A stretch of 64,000 nt of DNA from Auanema rhodensis. Lineage: Eukaryota > Nematoda > Chromadorea > Rhabditida > Rhabditidae. Shown here piece by piece: positions 49,901 through 63,884 of this stretch. The stretch spans positions 372,001-436,000 of the forward strand of contig CAXKVF010000073.1 of assembly GCA_964057225.1 (NCBI GenBank), read 5' to 3'. A program made the position numbers and the translations under genes. Each line of letters begins with the position of its first letter. The first letter of the stretch is position 1. Below the pieces are notes generated by a model that saw only the letters and a list, made by a program, of their open reading frames with translations, ran no database searches and was not told the DNA's origin.

Positions 49901-52900
49901 GTTACATACCAAGTGCACATCACGTGTACATTTAATTAGCATAAATTAAAGTTCACGTAAATTTCAAAGTCATGGTTACCATGCACCAATATCAATAAAA
50001 ATTTGTTTTTAGACTAATATGGACATGGGGAATCTTATTTTGAAAACCGCATCTCTTTATCTTTCACGTGAAGCGAGTTACATACCAAGTGCACATCACG
50101 TGTACATTTAATTAGCATAAATCAAAGTTCACGTAAATTTCAAAGTCATGGTTACCATGAACCAATATCAATAAAAATTTGTTTTTAGACTAATATGGAC
50201 ATGGGGAATCTAATTTTGAAAACCGCATCTCTTTATCTTTCACGTGAAGCGAGTTACATACCAAGTGCACATCACGTGTACAATTAATTAGCATAAATTA
50301 AAGTTCACGTAAATTTCAAAGTCATGGTTACCATGAACCAATATCAATAAAAATTTGTTTTTAGACTAATATGGACATGGGGAATCTAATTTTGAAAACC
50401 GCATCTCTTTATCTTTCACGTGAAGCGAGTTACATACCAAGTGCACATCACGTGTACATTTAATTAGCATAAATTAAAGTTCACGTAAATTTCAAAGTCA
50501 TGGTTACCATGAACCAATATCAATAAAAATTTGTTTTTAGACTAATATGGACATGGGGAATCTAATTTGGAAAACCGCATCTCTTTATCTTTCACGTGAA
50601 GCGAGTTACATACCAAGTGCACATCACGTGTACATTTAATTAGCATAAATTAAAGTTCACGTAAATTTCAAAGTCATGGTTACCATGCACCAATATCAAT
50701 AAAAATTTGTTTTTAGACTAATATGGACATGGGGAATCTAATTTTGAAAACCGCATCTCTTTATCTTTCACGTGAAGCGAGTTACATACCAAGTGCACAT
50801 CACGTGTACATTTAATTAGCATAAATTAAAGTTCACGTAAATTTCAAAGTCATGGTTACCATGCACCAATATCAATAAAAATTTGTTTTTAGACTAATAT
50901 GGACATGGGGAATCTTATTTTGAAAACCGCATCTCTTTATCTTTCACGTGAAGCGAGTTACATACCAAGTGCACATCACGTGTACATTTAATTAGCATAA
51001 CTCAAGGTTCACGTAAATTTCAAAGTCATGGTTACCATGAACCAATATCAATAAAAATTTGTTTTTAGACTAATATGGACATGGGGAATCTAATTTTGAA
51101 AACCGCATCTCTTTATCTTTCACGTGAAGCGAGTTACATACCAAGTGCACATCACGTGTACAATTAATTAGCATAAATTAAAGTTCACGTAAATTTCAAA
51201 GTCATGGTTACCATGAACCAATATCAATAAAAATTTGTTTTTAGACTAATATGGACATGGGGAATCTAATTTTGAAAACCGCATCTCTTTATCTTTCACG
51301 TGAAGCGAGTTACATACCAAGTGCACATCACGTGTACATTTAATTAGCATAAATTAAAGTTCACGTAAATTTCAAAGTCATGGTTACCATGAACCAATAT
51401 CAATAAAAATTTGTTTTTAGACTAATATGGAAATGGGGAATCTAATTTTGAAAACCGCATCTCTTTATCTTTCACGTGAAGCGAGTTACATACCAAGTGC
51501 ACATCACGTGTACATTTAATTAGCATAAATCAAAGTTCACGTAAATTTCAAAGTCATGGTTACCATGAACCAATATCAATAAAAATTTGTTTTTAGACTA
51601 ATATGGACATGGGGAATCTAATTTTGAAAACCGCATCTCTTTATCTTTCACGTGAAGCGAGTTACATACCAAGTGCACATCACGTGTACAATTAATTAGC
51701 ATAAATTAAAGTTCACGTAAATTTCAAAGTCATGGTTACCATGAACCAATATCAATAAAAATTTGTTTTTAGACTAATATGGACATGGGGAATCTAATTT
51801 TGAAAACCGCATCTCTTTATCTTTCACGTGAAGCGAGTTACATACCAAGTGCACATCACGTGTACATTTAATTAGCATAAATTAAAGTTCACGTAAATTT
51901 CAAAGTCATGGTTACCATGCACCAATATCAATAAAAATTTGTTTTTAGACTAATATGGACATGGGGAATCTAATTTTGAAAACCGCATCTCTTTATCTTT
52001 CACGTGAAGCGAGTTACATACCAAGTGCACATCACGTGTACATTTAATTAGCATAAATTAAAGTTCACGTAAATTTCAAAGTCATGGTTACCATGCACCA
52101 ATATCAATAAAAATTTGTTTTTAGACTAATATGGACATGGGGAATCTTATTTCGAAAACCGCATCTCTTTATCTTTCACGTGAAGCGAGTTACATACCAA
52201 GTGCACATCACGTGTACATTTAATTAGCATAAATCAAAGTTCACGTAAATTTCAAAGTCATGGTTACCATGAACCAATATCAATAAAAATTTGTTTTTAG
52301 ACTAATATGGACATGGGGAATCTAATTTTGAAAACCGCATCTCTTTATCTTTCACGTGAAGCGAGTTACATACCAAGTGCACATCACGTGTACAATTAAT
52401 TAGCATAAATTAAAGTTCACGTAAATTTCAAAGTCATGGTTACCATGAACCAATATCAATAAAAATTTGTTTTTAGACTAATATGGACATGGGGAATCTA
52501 ATTTTGAAAACCGCATCTCTTTATCTTTCACGTGAAGCGAGTTACATACCAAGTGCACATCACGTGTACATTTAATTAGCATAAATTAAAGTTCACGTAA
52601 ATTTCAAAGTCATGGTTACCATGAACCAATATCAATAAAAATTTGTTTTTAGACTAATATGGACATGGGGAATCTAATTTTGAAAACCGAATCTCTTTAT
52701 CTTTCACGTGAAGCGAGTTACATACCAAGTGCACATCACGTGTACATTTAATTAGCATAAATCAAAGTTCACGTAAATTTCAAAGTCATGGTTACCATGA
52801 ACCAATATCAATAAAAATTTGTTTTTAGACTAATATGGACATGGGGAATCTAATTTTGAAAACCGCATCTCTTTATCTTTCACGTGAAGCGAGTTACATA

Positions 52901-53676
52901 CCGAGTGCACATCACGTGTACAATTAATTAGCATAAATTAAAGTTCACGTAAATTTCAAAGTCATGGTTACCATGAACCAATATCAATAAAAATTTGTTT
53001 TTAGACTAATATGGACATGGGGAATCTAATTTTGAAAACCGCATCTCTTTATCTTTCACGTGAAGCGAGTTACATACCAAGTGCACATCACGTGTACATT
53101 TAATTAGCATAAATTAAAGTTCACGTAAATTTCAAAGTCATGGTTACCATGAACCAATATCAATAAAAATTTGTTTTTAGACTAATATGGACATGGGGAA
53201 TCTAATTTTGAAAACCGCATCTCTTTATCTTTCACGTGAAGCGAGTTACATACCAAGTGCACATCACGTGTACATTTAATTAGCATAAATTAAAGTTCAC
53301 GTAAATTTCAAAGTCATGGTTACCATGCACCAATATCAATAAAAATTTGTTTTTAGACTAATATGGACATGGGGAATCTAATTTTGAAAACCGCATCTCT
53401 TTATCTTTCACGTGAAGCGAGTTACATACCAAGTGCACATCACGTGTACATTTAATTAGCATAAATTAAAGTTCACGTAAATTTCAAAGTCATGGTTACC
53501 ATGCACCAATATCAATAAAAATTTGTTTTTAGACTAATATGGACATGGGGAATCTTATTTTGAAAACCGCATCTCTTTATCTTTCACGTGAAGCGAGTTA
53601 CATACCAAGTGCACATCACGTGTACATTTAATTAGCATAAATCAAAGTTCACGTAAATTTCAAAGTCTTGGTTACC
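46989..53676 (+). repeat. Giant tandem HOR, copy 2 (M268-M305, 38 monomers, 6,688 bp)
   Basis: It follows copy 1 without a gap. M268-M282 matches M227-M241, including the 88T, 13G, 87A and 12A marks; the one difference seen is at position 31 of M227. M290-M305 matches M252-M267, with differences in M297 (61C) and in M260 of copy 1 (85T). The central part is three monomers shorter than in copy 1, and M288 has G at position 61. Confidence 0.88.
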
Positions 53677-55964
53677 ATGAACCAATATCAATAAAAATTT
53701 GTTTTTAGACTAATATGGACATGGGGAATCTAATTTTGAAAACCGCATCTCTTTATCTTTCACGTGAAGCGAGTTACATACCAAGTGCACATCACGTGTA
53801 CAATTAATTAGCATAAATTAAAGTTCACGTAAATTTCAAAGTCATGGTTACCATGAACCAATATCAATAAAAATTTGTTTTTAGACTAATATGGACATGG
53901 GGAATCTAATTTTGAAAACCGCATCTCTTTATCTTTCACGTGAAGCGAGTTACATACCAAGTGCACATCACGTGTACATTTAATTAGCATAAATTAAAGT
54001 TCACGTAAATTTCAAAGTCATGGTTACCATGAACCAATATCAATAAAAATTTGTTTTTAGACTAATATGGACATGGGGAATCTAATTTTGAAAACCGCAT
54101 CTCTTTATCTTTCACGTGAAGCGAGTTACATACCAAGTGCACATCACGTGTACATTTAATTAGCATAAATCAAAGTTCACGTAAATTTCAAAGTCATGGT
54201 TACCATGAACCAATATCAATAAAAATTTGTTTTTAGACTAATATGGACATGGGGAATCTAATTTTGAAAACCGCATCTCTTTATCTTTCACGTGAAGCGA
54301 GTTACATACCAAGTGCACATCACGTGTACAATTAATTAGCATAAATTAAAGTTCACGTAAATTTCAAAGTCATGGTTACCATGAACCAATATCAATAAAA
54401 ATTTGTTTTTAGACTAATATGGACATGGGGAATCTAATTTTGAAAATCGCATCTCTTTATCTTTCACGTGAAGCGAGTTACATACCAAGTGCACATCACG
54501 TGTACATTTAATTAGCATAAATTAAAGTTCACGTAAATTTCAAAGTCATGGTTACCATGAACCAATATCAATAAAAATTTGTTTTTAGACTAATATGGAC
54601 ATGGGGAATCTAATTTTGAAAACCGCATCTCTTTATCTTTCACGTGAAGCGAGTTACATACCAAGTGCACATCACGTGTACATTTAATTAGCATAAATTA
54701 AAGTTCACGTAAATTTCAAAGTCATGGTTACCATGCACCAATATCAATAAAAATTTGTTTTTAGACTAATATGGACATGGGGAATCTAATTTTGAAAACC
54801 GCATCTCTTTATCTTTCACGTGAAGCGAGTTACATACCAAGTGCACATCACGTGTACATTTAATTAGCATAAATTAAAGTTCACGTAAATTTCAAAGTCA
54901 TGGTTACCATGCACCAATATCAATAAAAATTTGTTTTTAGACTAATATGGACATGGGGAATCTTATTTTGAAAACCGCATCTCTTTATCTTTCACGTGAA
55001 GCGAGTTACATACCAAGTGCACATCACGTGTACATTTAATTAGCATAAATCAAAGTTCACGTAAATTTCAAAGTCATGGTTACCATGAACCAATATCAAT
55101 AAAAATTTGTTTTTAGACTAATATGGACATGGGGAATCTAATTTTGAAAACCGCATCTCTTTATCTTTCACGTGAAGCGAGTTACATACCAAGTGCACAT
55201 CACGTGTACAATTAATTAGCATAAATTAAAGTTCACGTAAATTTCAAAGTCATGGTTACCATGAACCAATATCAATAAAAATTTGTTTTTAGACTAATAT
55301 GGACATGGGGAATTTAATTTTGAAAACCGCATCTCTTTATCTTTCACGTGAAGCGAGTTACATACCAAGTGCACATCACGTGTACATTTAATTAGCATAA
55401 ATTAAAGTTCACGTAAATTTCAAAGTCATGGTTACCATGAACCAATATCAATAAAAATTTGTTTTTAGACTAATATGGACATGGGGAATCTAATTTTGAA
55501 AACCGAATCTCTTTATCTTTCACGTGAAGCGAGTTACATACCAAGTGCACATCACGTGTACATTTAATTAGCATAAATTAAAGTTCACGTAAATTTCAAA
55601 GTCATGGTTACCATGCACCAATATCAATAAAAATTTGTTTTTAGACTAATATGGACATGGGGAATCTAATTTTGAAAACCGCATCTCTTTATCTTTCACG
55701 TGAAGCGAGTTACATACCAAGTGCACATCACGTGTACATTTAATTAGCATAAATTAAAGTTCACGTAAATTTCAAAGTCATGGTTACCATGCACCAATAT
55801 CAATAAAAATTTGTTTTTAGACTAATATGGACATGGGGAATCTTATTTTGAAAACCGCATCTCTTTATCTTTCACGTGAAGCGAGTTACATACCAAGTGC
55901 ACATCACGTGTACATTTAATTAGCATAAATCAAAGTTCACGTAAATTTCAAAGTCTTGGTTACC
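53677..55964 (+). repeat. 13-monomer HOR, copy 1 (M306-M318, 2,288 bp)
   Basis: The order is A, I, I with 143C, A, 67T unit, I, F, R, A, 54-55-region variant (M315), 70A unit, F, R with 168T. It can be read as one three-unit and two five-unit groups, each starting with A and the five-unit groups ending F-R. Confidence 0.83.
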
Positions 55965-57900
55965 ATGAACCAATATCAATAAAAATTTGTTTTTAGACTA
56001 ATATGGACATGGGGAATCTAATTTTGAAAACCGCATCTCTTTATCTTTCACGTGAAGCGAGTTACATACCAAGTGCACATCACGTGTACAATTAATTAGC
56101 ATAAATTAAAGTTCACGTAAATTTCAAAGTCATGGTTACCATGAACCAATATCAATAAAAATTTGTTTTTAGACTAATATGGACATGGGGAATCTAATTT
56201 TGAAAACCGCATCTCTTTATCTTTCACGTGAAGCGAGTTACATACCAAGTGCACATCACGTGTACATTTAATTAGCATAAATTAAAGTTCACGTAAATTT
56301 CAAAGTCATGGTTACCATGAACCAATATCAATAAAAATTTGTTTTTAGACTAATATGGACATGGGGAATCTAATTTTGAAAACCGCATCTCTTTATCTTT
56401 CACGTGAAGCGAGTTACATACCAAGTGCACATCACGTGTACATTTAATTAGCATAAATCAAAGTTCACGTAAATTTCAAAGTCATGGTTACCATGAACCA
56501 ATATCAATAAAAATTTGTTTTTAGACTAATATGGACATGGGGAATCTAATTTTGAAAACCGCATCTCTTTATCTTTCACGTGAAGCGAGTTACATACCAA
56601 GTGCACATCACGTGTACAATTAATTAGCATAAATTAAAGTTCACGTAAATTTCAAAGTCATGGTTACCATGAACCAATATCAATAAAAATTTGTTTTTAG
56701 ACTAATATGGACATGGGGAATCTAATTTTGAAAACCGCATCTCTTTATCTTTCACGTGAAGCGAGTTACATACCAAGTGCACATCACGTGTACATTTAAT
56801 TAGCATAAATTAAAGTTCACGTAAATTTCAAAGTCATGGTTACCATGCACCAATATCAATAAAAATTTGTTTTTAGACTAATATGGACATGGGGAATCTT
56901 ATTTTGAAAACCGCATCTCTTTATCTTTCACGTGAAGCGAGTTACATACCAAGTGCACATCACGTGTACATTTAATTAGCATAAATCAAAGTTCACGTAA
57001 ATTTCAAAGTCATGGTTACCATGAACCAATATCAATAAAAATTTGTTTTTAGACTAATATGGACATGGGGAATCTAATTTTGAAAACCGCATCTCTTTAT
57101 CTTTCACGTGAAGCGAGTTACATACCAAGTGCACATCACGTGTACAATTAATTAGCATAAATTAAAGTTCACGTAAATTTCAAAGTCATGGTTACCATGA
57201 ACCAATATCAATAAAAATTTGTTTTTAGACTAATATGGACATGGGGAATCTAATTTTGAAAACCGCATCTCTTTATCTTTCACGTGAAGCGAGTTACATA
57301 CCAAGTGCACATCACGTGTACATTTAATTAGCATAAATTAAAGTTCACGTAAATTTCAAAGTCATGGTTACCATGAACCAATATCAATAAAAATTTGTTT
57401 TTAGACTAATATGGACATGGGGAATCTAATTTTGAAAACCGAATCTCTTTATCTTTCACGTGAAGCGAGTTACATACCAAGTGCACATCACGTGTACATT
57501 TAATTAGCATAAATTAAAGTTCACGTAAATTTCAAAGTCATGGTTACCATGCACCAATATCAATAAAAATTTGTTTTTAGACTAATATGGACATGGGGAA
57601 TCTAATTTTGAAAACCGCATCTCTTTATCTTTCACGTGAAGCGAGTTACATACCAAGTGCACATCACGTGTACATTTAATTAGCATAAATTAAAGTTCAC
57701 GTAAATTTCAAAGTCATGGTTACCATGCACCAATATCAATAAAAATTTGTTTTTAGACTAATATGGACATGGGGAATCTTATTTTGAAAACCGCATCTCT
57801 TTATCTTTCACGTGAAGCGAGTTACATACCAAGTGCACATCACGTGTACATTTAATTAGCATAAATCAAAGTTCACGTAAATTTCAAAGTCTTGGTTACC
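55965..57900 (+). repeat. 13-monomer HOR, shortened copy 2 (M319-M329, 11 units)
   Basis: The order is A, I, I with 143C, A, I, R, A, I, 70A unit, F, R with 168T. Compared with the flanking copies it lacks two units in the middle group, which is the size expected from a two-monomer unequal exchange. It is 1,936 bp. Confidence 0.82.
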
Positions 57901-60188
57901 ATGAACCAATATCAATAAAAATTTGTTTTTAGACTAATATGGACATGGGGAATCTAATTTTGAAAACCGCATCTCTTTATCTTTCACGTGAAGCGAGTTA
58001 CATACCAAGTGCACATCACGTGTACAATTAATTAGCATAAATTAAAGTTCACGTAAATTTCAAAGTCATGGTTACCATGAACCAATATCAATAAAAATTT
58101 GTTTTTAGACTAATATGGACATGGGGAATCTAATTTTGAAAACCGCATCTCTTTATCTTTCACGTGAAGCGAGTTACATACCAAGTGCACATCACGTGTA
58201 CATTTAATTAGCATAAATTAAAGTTCACGTAAATTTCAAAGTCATGGTTACCATGAACCAATATCAATAAAAATTTGTTTTTAGACTAATATGGACATGG
58301 GGAATCTAATTTTGAAAACCGCATCTCTTTATCTTTCACGTGAAGCGAGTTACATACCAAGTGCACATCACGTGTACATTTAATTAGCATAAATCAAAGT
58401 TCACGTAAATTTCAAAGTCATGGTTACCATGAACCAATATCAATAAAAATTTGTTTTTAGACTAATATGGACATGGGGAATCTAATTTTGAAAACCGCAT
58501 CTCTTTATCTTTCACGTGAAGCGAGTTACATACCAAGTGCACATCACGTGTACAATTAATTAGCATAAATTAAAGTTCACGTAAATTTCAAAGTCATGGT
58601 TACCATGAACCAATATCAATAAAAATTTGTTTTTAGACTAATATGGACATGGGGAATCTAATTTTGAAAATCGCATCTCTTTATCTTTCACGTGAAGCGA
58701 GTTACATACCAAGTGCACATCACGTGTACATTTAATTAGCATAAATTAAAGTTCACGTAAATTTCAAAGTCATGGTTACCATGAACCAATATCAATAAAA
58801 ATTTGTTTTTAGACTAATATGGACATGGGGAATCTAATTTTGAAAACCGCATCTCTTTATCTTTCACGTGAAGCGAGTTACATACCAAGTGCACATCACG
58901 TGTACATTTAATTAGCATAAATTAAAGTTCACGTAAATTTCAAAGTCATGGTTACCATGCACCAATATCAATAAAAATTTGTTTTTAGACTAATATGGAC
59001 ATGGGGAATCTAATTTTGAAAACCGCATCTCTTTATCTTTCACGTGAAGCGAGTTACATACCAAGTGCACATCACGTGTACATTTAATTAGCATAAATTA
59101 AAGTTCACGTAAATTTCAAAGTCATGGTTACCATGCACCAATATCAATAAAAATTTGTTTTTAGACTAATATGGACATGGGGAATCTTATTTTGAAAACC
59201 GCATCTCTTTATCTTTCACGTGAAGCGAGTTACATACCAAGTGCACATCACGTGTACATTTAATTAGCATAAATCAAAGTTCACGTAAATTTCAAAGTCA
59301 TGGTTACCATGAACCAATATCAATAAAAATTTGTTTTTAGACTAATATGGACATGGGGAATCTAATTTTGAAAACCGCATCTCTTTATCTTTCACGTGAA
59401 GCGAGTTACATACCAAGTGCACATCACGTGTACAATTAATTAGCATAAATTAAAGTTCACGTAAATTTCAAAGTCATGGTTACCATGAACCAATATCAAT
59501 AAAAATTTGTTTTTAGACTAATATGGACATGGGGAATCTAATTTTGAAAACCGCATCTCTTTATCTTTCACGTGAAGCGAGTTACATACCAAGTGCACAT
59601 CACGTGTACATTTAATTAGCATAAATTAAAGTTCACGTAAATTTCAAAGTCATGGTTACCATGAACCAATATCAATAAAAATTTGTTTTTAGACTAATAT
59701 GGACATGGGGAATCTAATTTTGAAAACCGAATCTCTTTATCTTTCACGTGAAGCGAGTTACATACCAAGTGCACATCACGTGTACATTTAATTAGCATAA
59801 ATTAAAGTTCACGTAAATTTCAAAGTCATGGTTACCATGCACCAATGTCAATAAAAATTTGTTTTTAGACTAATATGGACATGGGGAATCTAATTTTGAA
59901 AACCGCATCTCTTTATCTTTCACGTGAAACGAGTTACATACCAAGTGCACATCACGTGTACATTTAATTAGCATAAATTAAAGTTCACGTAAATTTCAAA
60001 GTCATGGTTACCATGCACCAATATCAATAAAAATTTGTTTTTAGACTAATATGGACATGGGGAATCTTATTTTGAAAACCGAATCTCTTTATCTTTCACG
60101 TGAAGCGAGTTACATACCAAGTGCACATCACGTGTACATTTAATTAGCATAAATCAAAGTTCACGTAAATTTCAAAGTCATGGTTACC
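57901..60188 (+). repeat. 13-monomer HOR, copy 3 (M330-M342, 2,288 bp)
   Basis: It repeats the order of copy 1, including the 67T unit (M334) at the same place. The last two units are diverged: M341 has 11G and 93A, and M342 has 70A and lacks 168T. These private changes mark the end of the ordered region. Confidence 0.82.
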
Positions 60189-63100
60189 ATGAACCAATAT
60201 CAATAAAAATTTGTTTTTAGACTAATATGGACATGGGGAATCTAATTTTGAAAACCGCATCTCTTTATCTTTCACGTGAAGCGAGTTACATACCAAGTGC
60301 ACATCACGTGTACATTTAATTAGCATAAATTAAAGTTCACGTAAATTTCAAAGTCATGGTTACCATGCACCAATATCAATAAAAATTTGTTTTTAGACTA
60401 ATATGAACATGGGGAATCTTATTTTGAAAACCGCATCTCTTTATCTTTCACGTGCAGCGAGTTACATACCAAGTGCACATCACGTGTACATTTAATTAGC
60501 ATAAATCAAAGTTCACGTAAATTTCAAAGTCATGGTTACCATGAACCAATATCAATAAAAATTTGTTTTTAGACTAATATGGACATGGGGAATCTAATTT
60601 TGAAAACCGCATCTCTTTATCTTTCACGTGAAGCGAGTTACATACCAAGTGCACATCACGTGTACAATTAATTAGCATAAATTAAAGTTCACGTAAATTT
60701 CAAAGTCATGGTTACCATGAACCAATATCAATAAAAATTTGTTTTTAGACTAATATGGACATGGGGAATCTAATTTTGAAAACCGCATCTCTTTATCTTT
60801 CACGTGAAGCGAGTTACATACCAAGTGCACATCACGTGTACATTTAATTAGCATAAATTAAAGTTCACGTAAATTTCAAAGTCATGGTTACCATGAACCA
60901 ATATCAATAAAAATTTGTTTTTAGACTAATATGGACATGGGGAATCTAATTTTGAAAACCGCATCTCTTTATCTTTCACGTGAAGCGAGTTACATACCAA
61001 GTGCACATCACGTGTACATTTAATTAGCATAAATTAAAGTTCACGTAAATTTCAAAGTCATGGTTACCATGCACCAATATCAATAAAAATTTGTTTTTAG
61101 ACTAATATGGACATGGGGAATCTTATTTTGAAAACCGCATCTCTTTATCTTTCACGTGAAGCGAGTTACATACCAAGTGCACATCACGTGTACATTTAAT
61201 TAGCATAAATCAAAGTTCACGTAAATTTCAAAGTCATGGTTACCATGAACCAATATCAATAAAAATTTGTTTTTAGACTAATATGGACATGGGGAATCTA
61301 ATTTTGAAAACCGCATCTCTTTATCTTTCACGTGAAGCGAGTTACATACCAAGTGCACATCACGTGTACAATTAATTAGCATAAATTAAAGTTCACGTAA
61401 ATTTCAAAGTCATGGTTACCATGAACCAATATCAATAAAAATTTGTTTTTAGACTAATATGGACATGGGGAATCTAATTTTGAAAACCGCATCTCTTTAT
61501 CTTTCACGTGAAGCGAGTTACATACCAAGTGCACATCACGTGTACATTTAATTAGCATAAATTAAAGTTCACGTAAATTTCAAAGTCATGGTTACCATGC
61601 ACCAATATCAATAAAAATTTGTTTTTAGACTAATATGGACATGGGGAATCTAATTTTGAAAACCGCATCTCTTTATCTTTCACGTGAAGCGAGTTACATA
61701 CCAAGTGCACATCACGTGTACATTTAATTAGCATAAATTAAAGTTCACGTAAATTTCAAAGTCATGGTTACCATGAACCAATATCAATAAAAATTTGTTT
61801 TTAGACTAATATGGACATGGGGAATCTAATTTTGAAAACCGCATCTCTTTATCTTTCACGTGAAGCGAGTTACATACCAAGTGCACATCACGTGTACATT
61901 TAATTAGCATAAATTAAAGTTCACGTAAATTTCAAAGTCATGGTTACCATGCACCAATATCAATAAAAATTTGTTTTTAGACTAATATGGACATGGGGAA
62001 TCTAATTTTGAAAACCGCATCTCTTTATCTTTCACGTGAAGCGAGTTACATACCAAGTGCACATCACGTGTACATTTAATTAGCATAAATTAAAGTTCAC
62101 GTAAATTTCAAAGTCATGGTTACCATGCACCAATATCAATAAAAATTTGTTTTTAGACTAATATGGACATGGGGAATCTTATTTTGAAAACCGCATCTCT
62201 TTATCTTTCACGTGAAGCGAGTTACATACCAAGTGCACATCACGTGTACATTTAATTAGCATAAATCAAAGTTCACGTAAATTTCAAAGTCATGGTTACC
62301 ATGAACCAATATCAATAAAAATTTGTTTTTAGACTAATATGGACATGTGGAATCTAATTTTGAAAACCGCATCTCTTTATCTTTCACGTGAAGCGAGTTA
62401 CATACCAAGTGCACATCACGTGTACAATTAATTAGCATAAATTAAAGTTCACGTAAATTTCAAAGTCATGGTTACCATGAACCAATATCAATAAAAATTT
62501 GTTTTTAGACTAATATGGACATGGGGAATCTAATTTTGAAAACCGCATCTCTTTATCTTTCACGTGAAGCGAGTTACATACCAAGTGCACATCACGTGTA
62601 CATTTAATTAGCATAAATTAAAGTTCACGTAAATTTCAAAGTCATGGTTACCATGAACCAATATCAATAAAAATTTGTTTTTAGACTAATATGGACATGG
62701 GGAATCTAATTTTGAAAACCGCATCTCTTTATCTTTCACGTGAAGCGAGTTACATACCAAGTGCACATCACGTGTACATTTAATTAGCATAAATCAAAGT
62801 TCACGTAAATTTCAAAGTCATGGTTACCATGAACCAATATCAATAAAAATTTGTTTTTAGACTAATATGGACATGGGGAATCTAATTTTGAAAACCGCAT
62901 CTCTTTATCTTTCACGTGAAGCGAGTTACATACCAAGTGCACATCACGTGTACAATTAATTAGCATAAATTAAAGTTCACGTAAATTTCAAAGTCATGGT
63001 TACCATGAACCAATATCAATAAAAATTTGTTTTTAGACTAATATGGACATGGGGAATCTAATTTTGAAAACCGCATCTCTTTATCTTTCACGTGAAGCGA

Positions 63101-63884
63101 GTTACATACCAAGTGCACATCACGTGTACATTTAATTAGCATAAATTAAAGTTCACGTAAATTTCAAAGTCATGGTTACCATGCACCAATATCAATAAAA
63201 ATTTGTTTTTAGACTAATATGGACATGGGGAATCTTATTTTGAAAACCGCATCTCTTTATCTTTCACGTGAAGCGAGTTACATACCAAGTGCACATCACG
63301 TGTACATTTAATTAGCATAAATCAAAGTTCACGTAAATTTCAAAGTCATGGTTACCATGAACCAATATCAATAAAAATTTGTTTTTAGACTAATATGGAC
63401 ATGGGGAATCTAATTTTGAAAACCGCATCTCTTTATCTTTCACGTGAAGCGAGTTACATACCAAGTGCACATCACGTGTACAATTAATTAGCATAAATTA
63501 AAGTTCACGTAAATTTCAAAGTCATGGTTACCATGAACCAATATCAATAAAAGTTTGTTTTTAGACTAATATGGACATGGGGAATCTAATTTTGAAAACC
63601 GCATCTCTTTATCTTTCAAGTGAAGCGAGTTACATACCAAGTGCACATCACGTGTACATTTAATTAGCATAAATTAAAGTTCACGTAAATTTCAAAGTCA
63701 TGGTTACCATGAACCAATATCAATAAAAATTTGTTTTTAGACTAATATGGACATGGGGAATCTAATTTTGAAAACCGCATCTCTTTATCTTTCACGTGAA
63801 GCGAGTTACATACCAAGTGCACATCACGTGTACATTTAATTAGCATGAATTAAAGTTCACGTAAATTTCAAAGTCATGGTTACC
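60189..63884 (+). repeat. Loosely ordered right-hand block M343-M363
   Basis: Units A, I, F and R continue in variable group sizes (A-I-I-R, A-I-F-I-F-R, A-I-Ic, A-I-R) with no exact HOR that I could see. M344 carries private changes at 42 and 91, and M355 one at 48. M362 has the 21G and 87A pair otherwise seen only in M240 and M281, and M363 has 139G. This suggests the giant-HOR sequence begins again beyond the edge. Confidence 0.78.
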
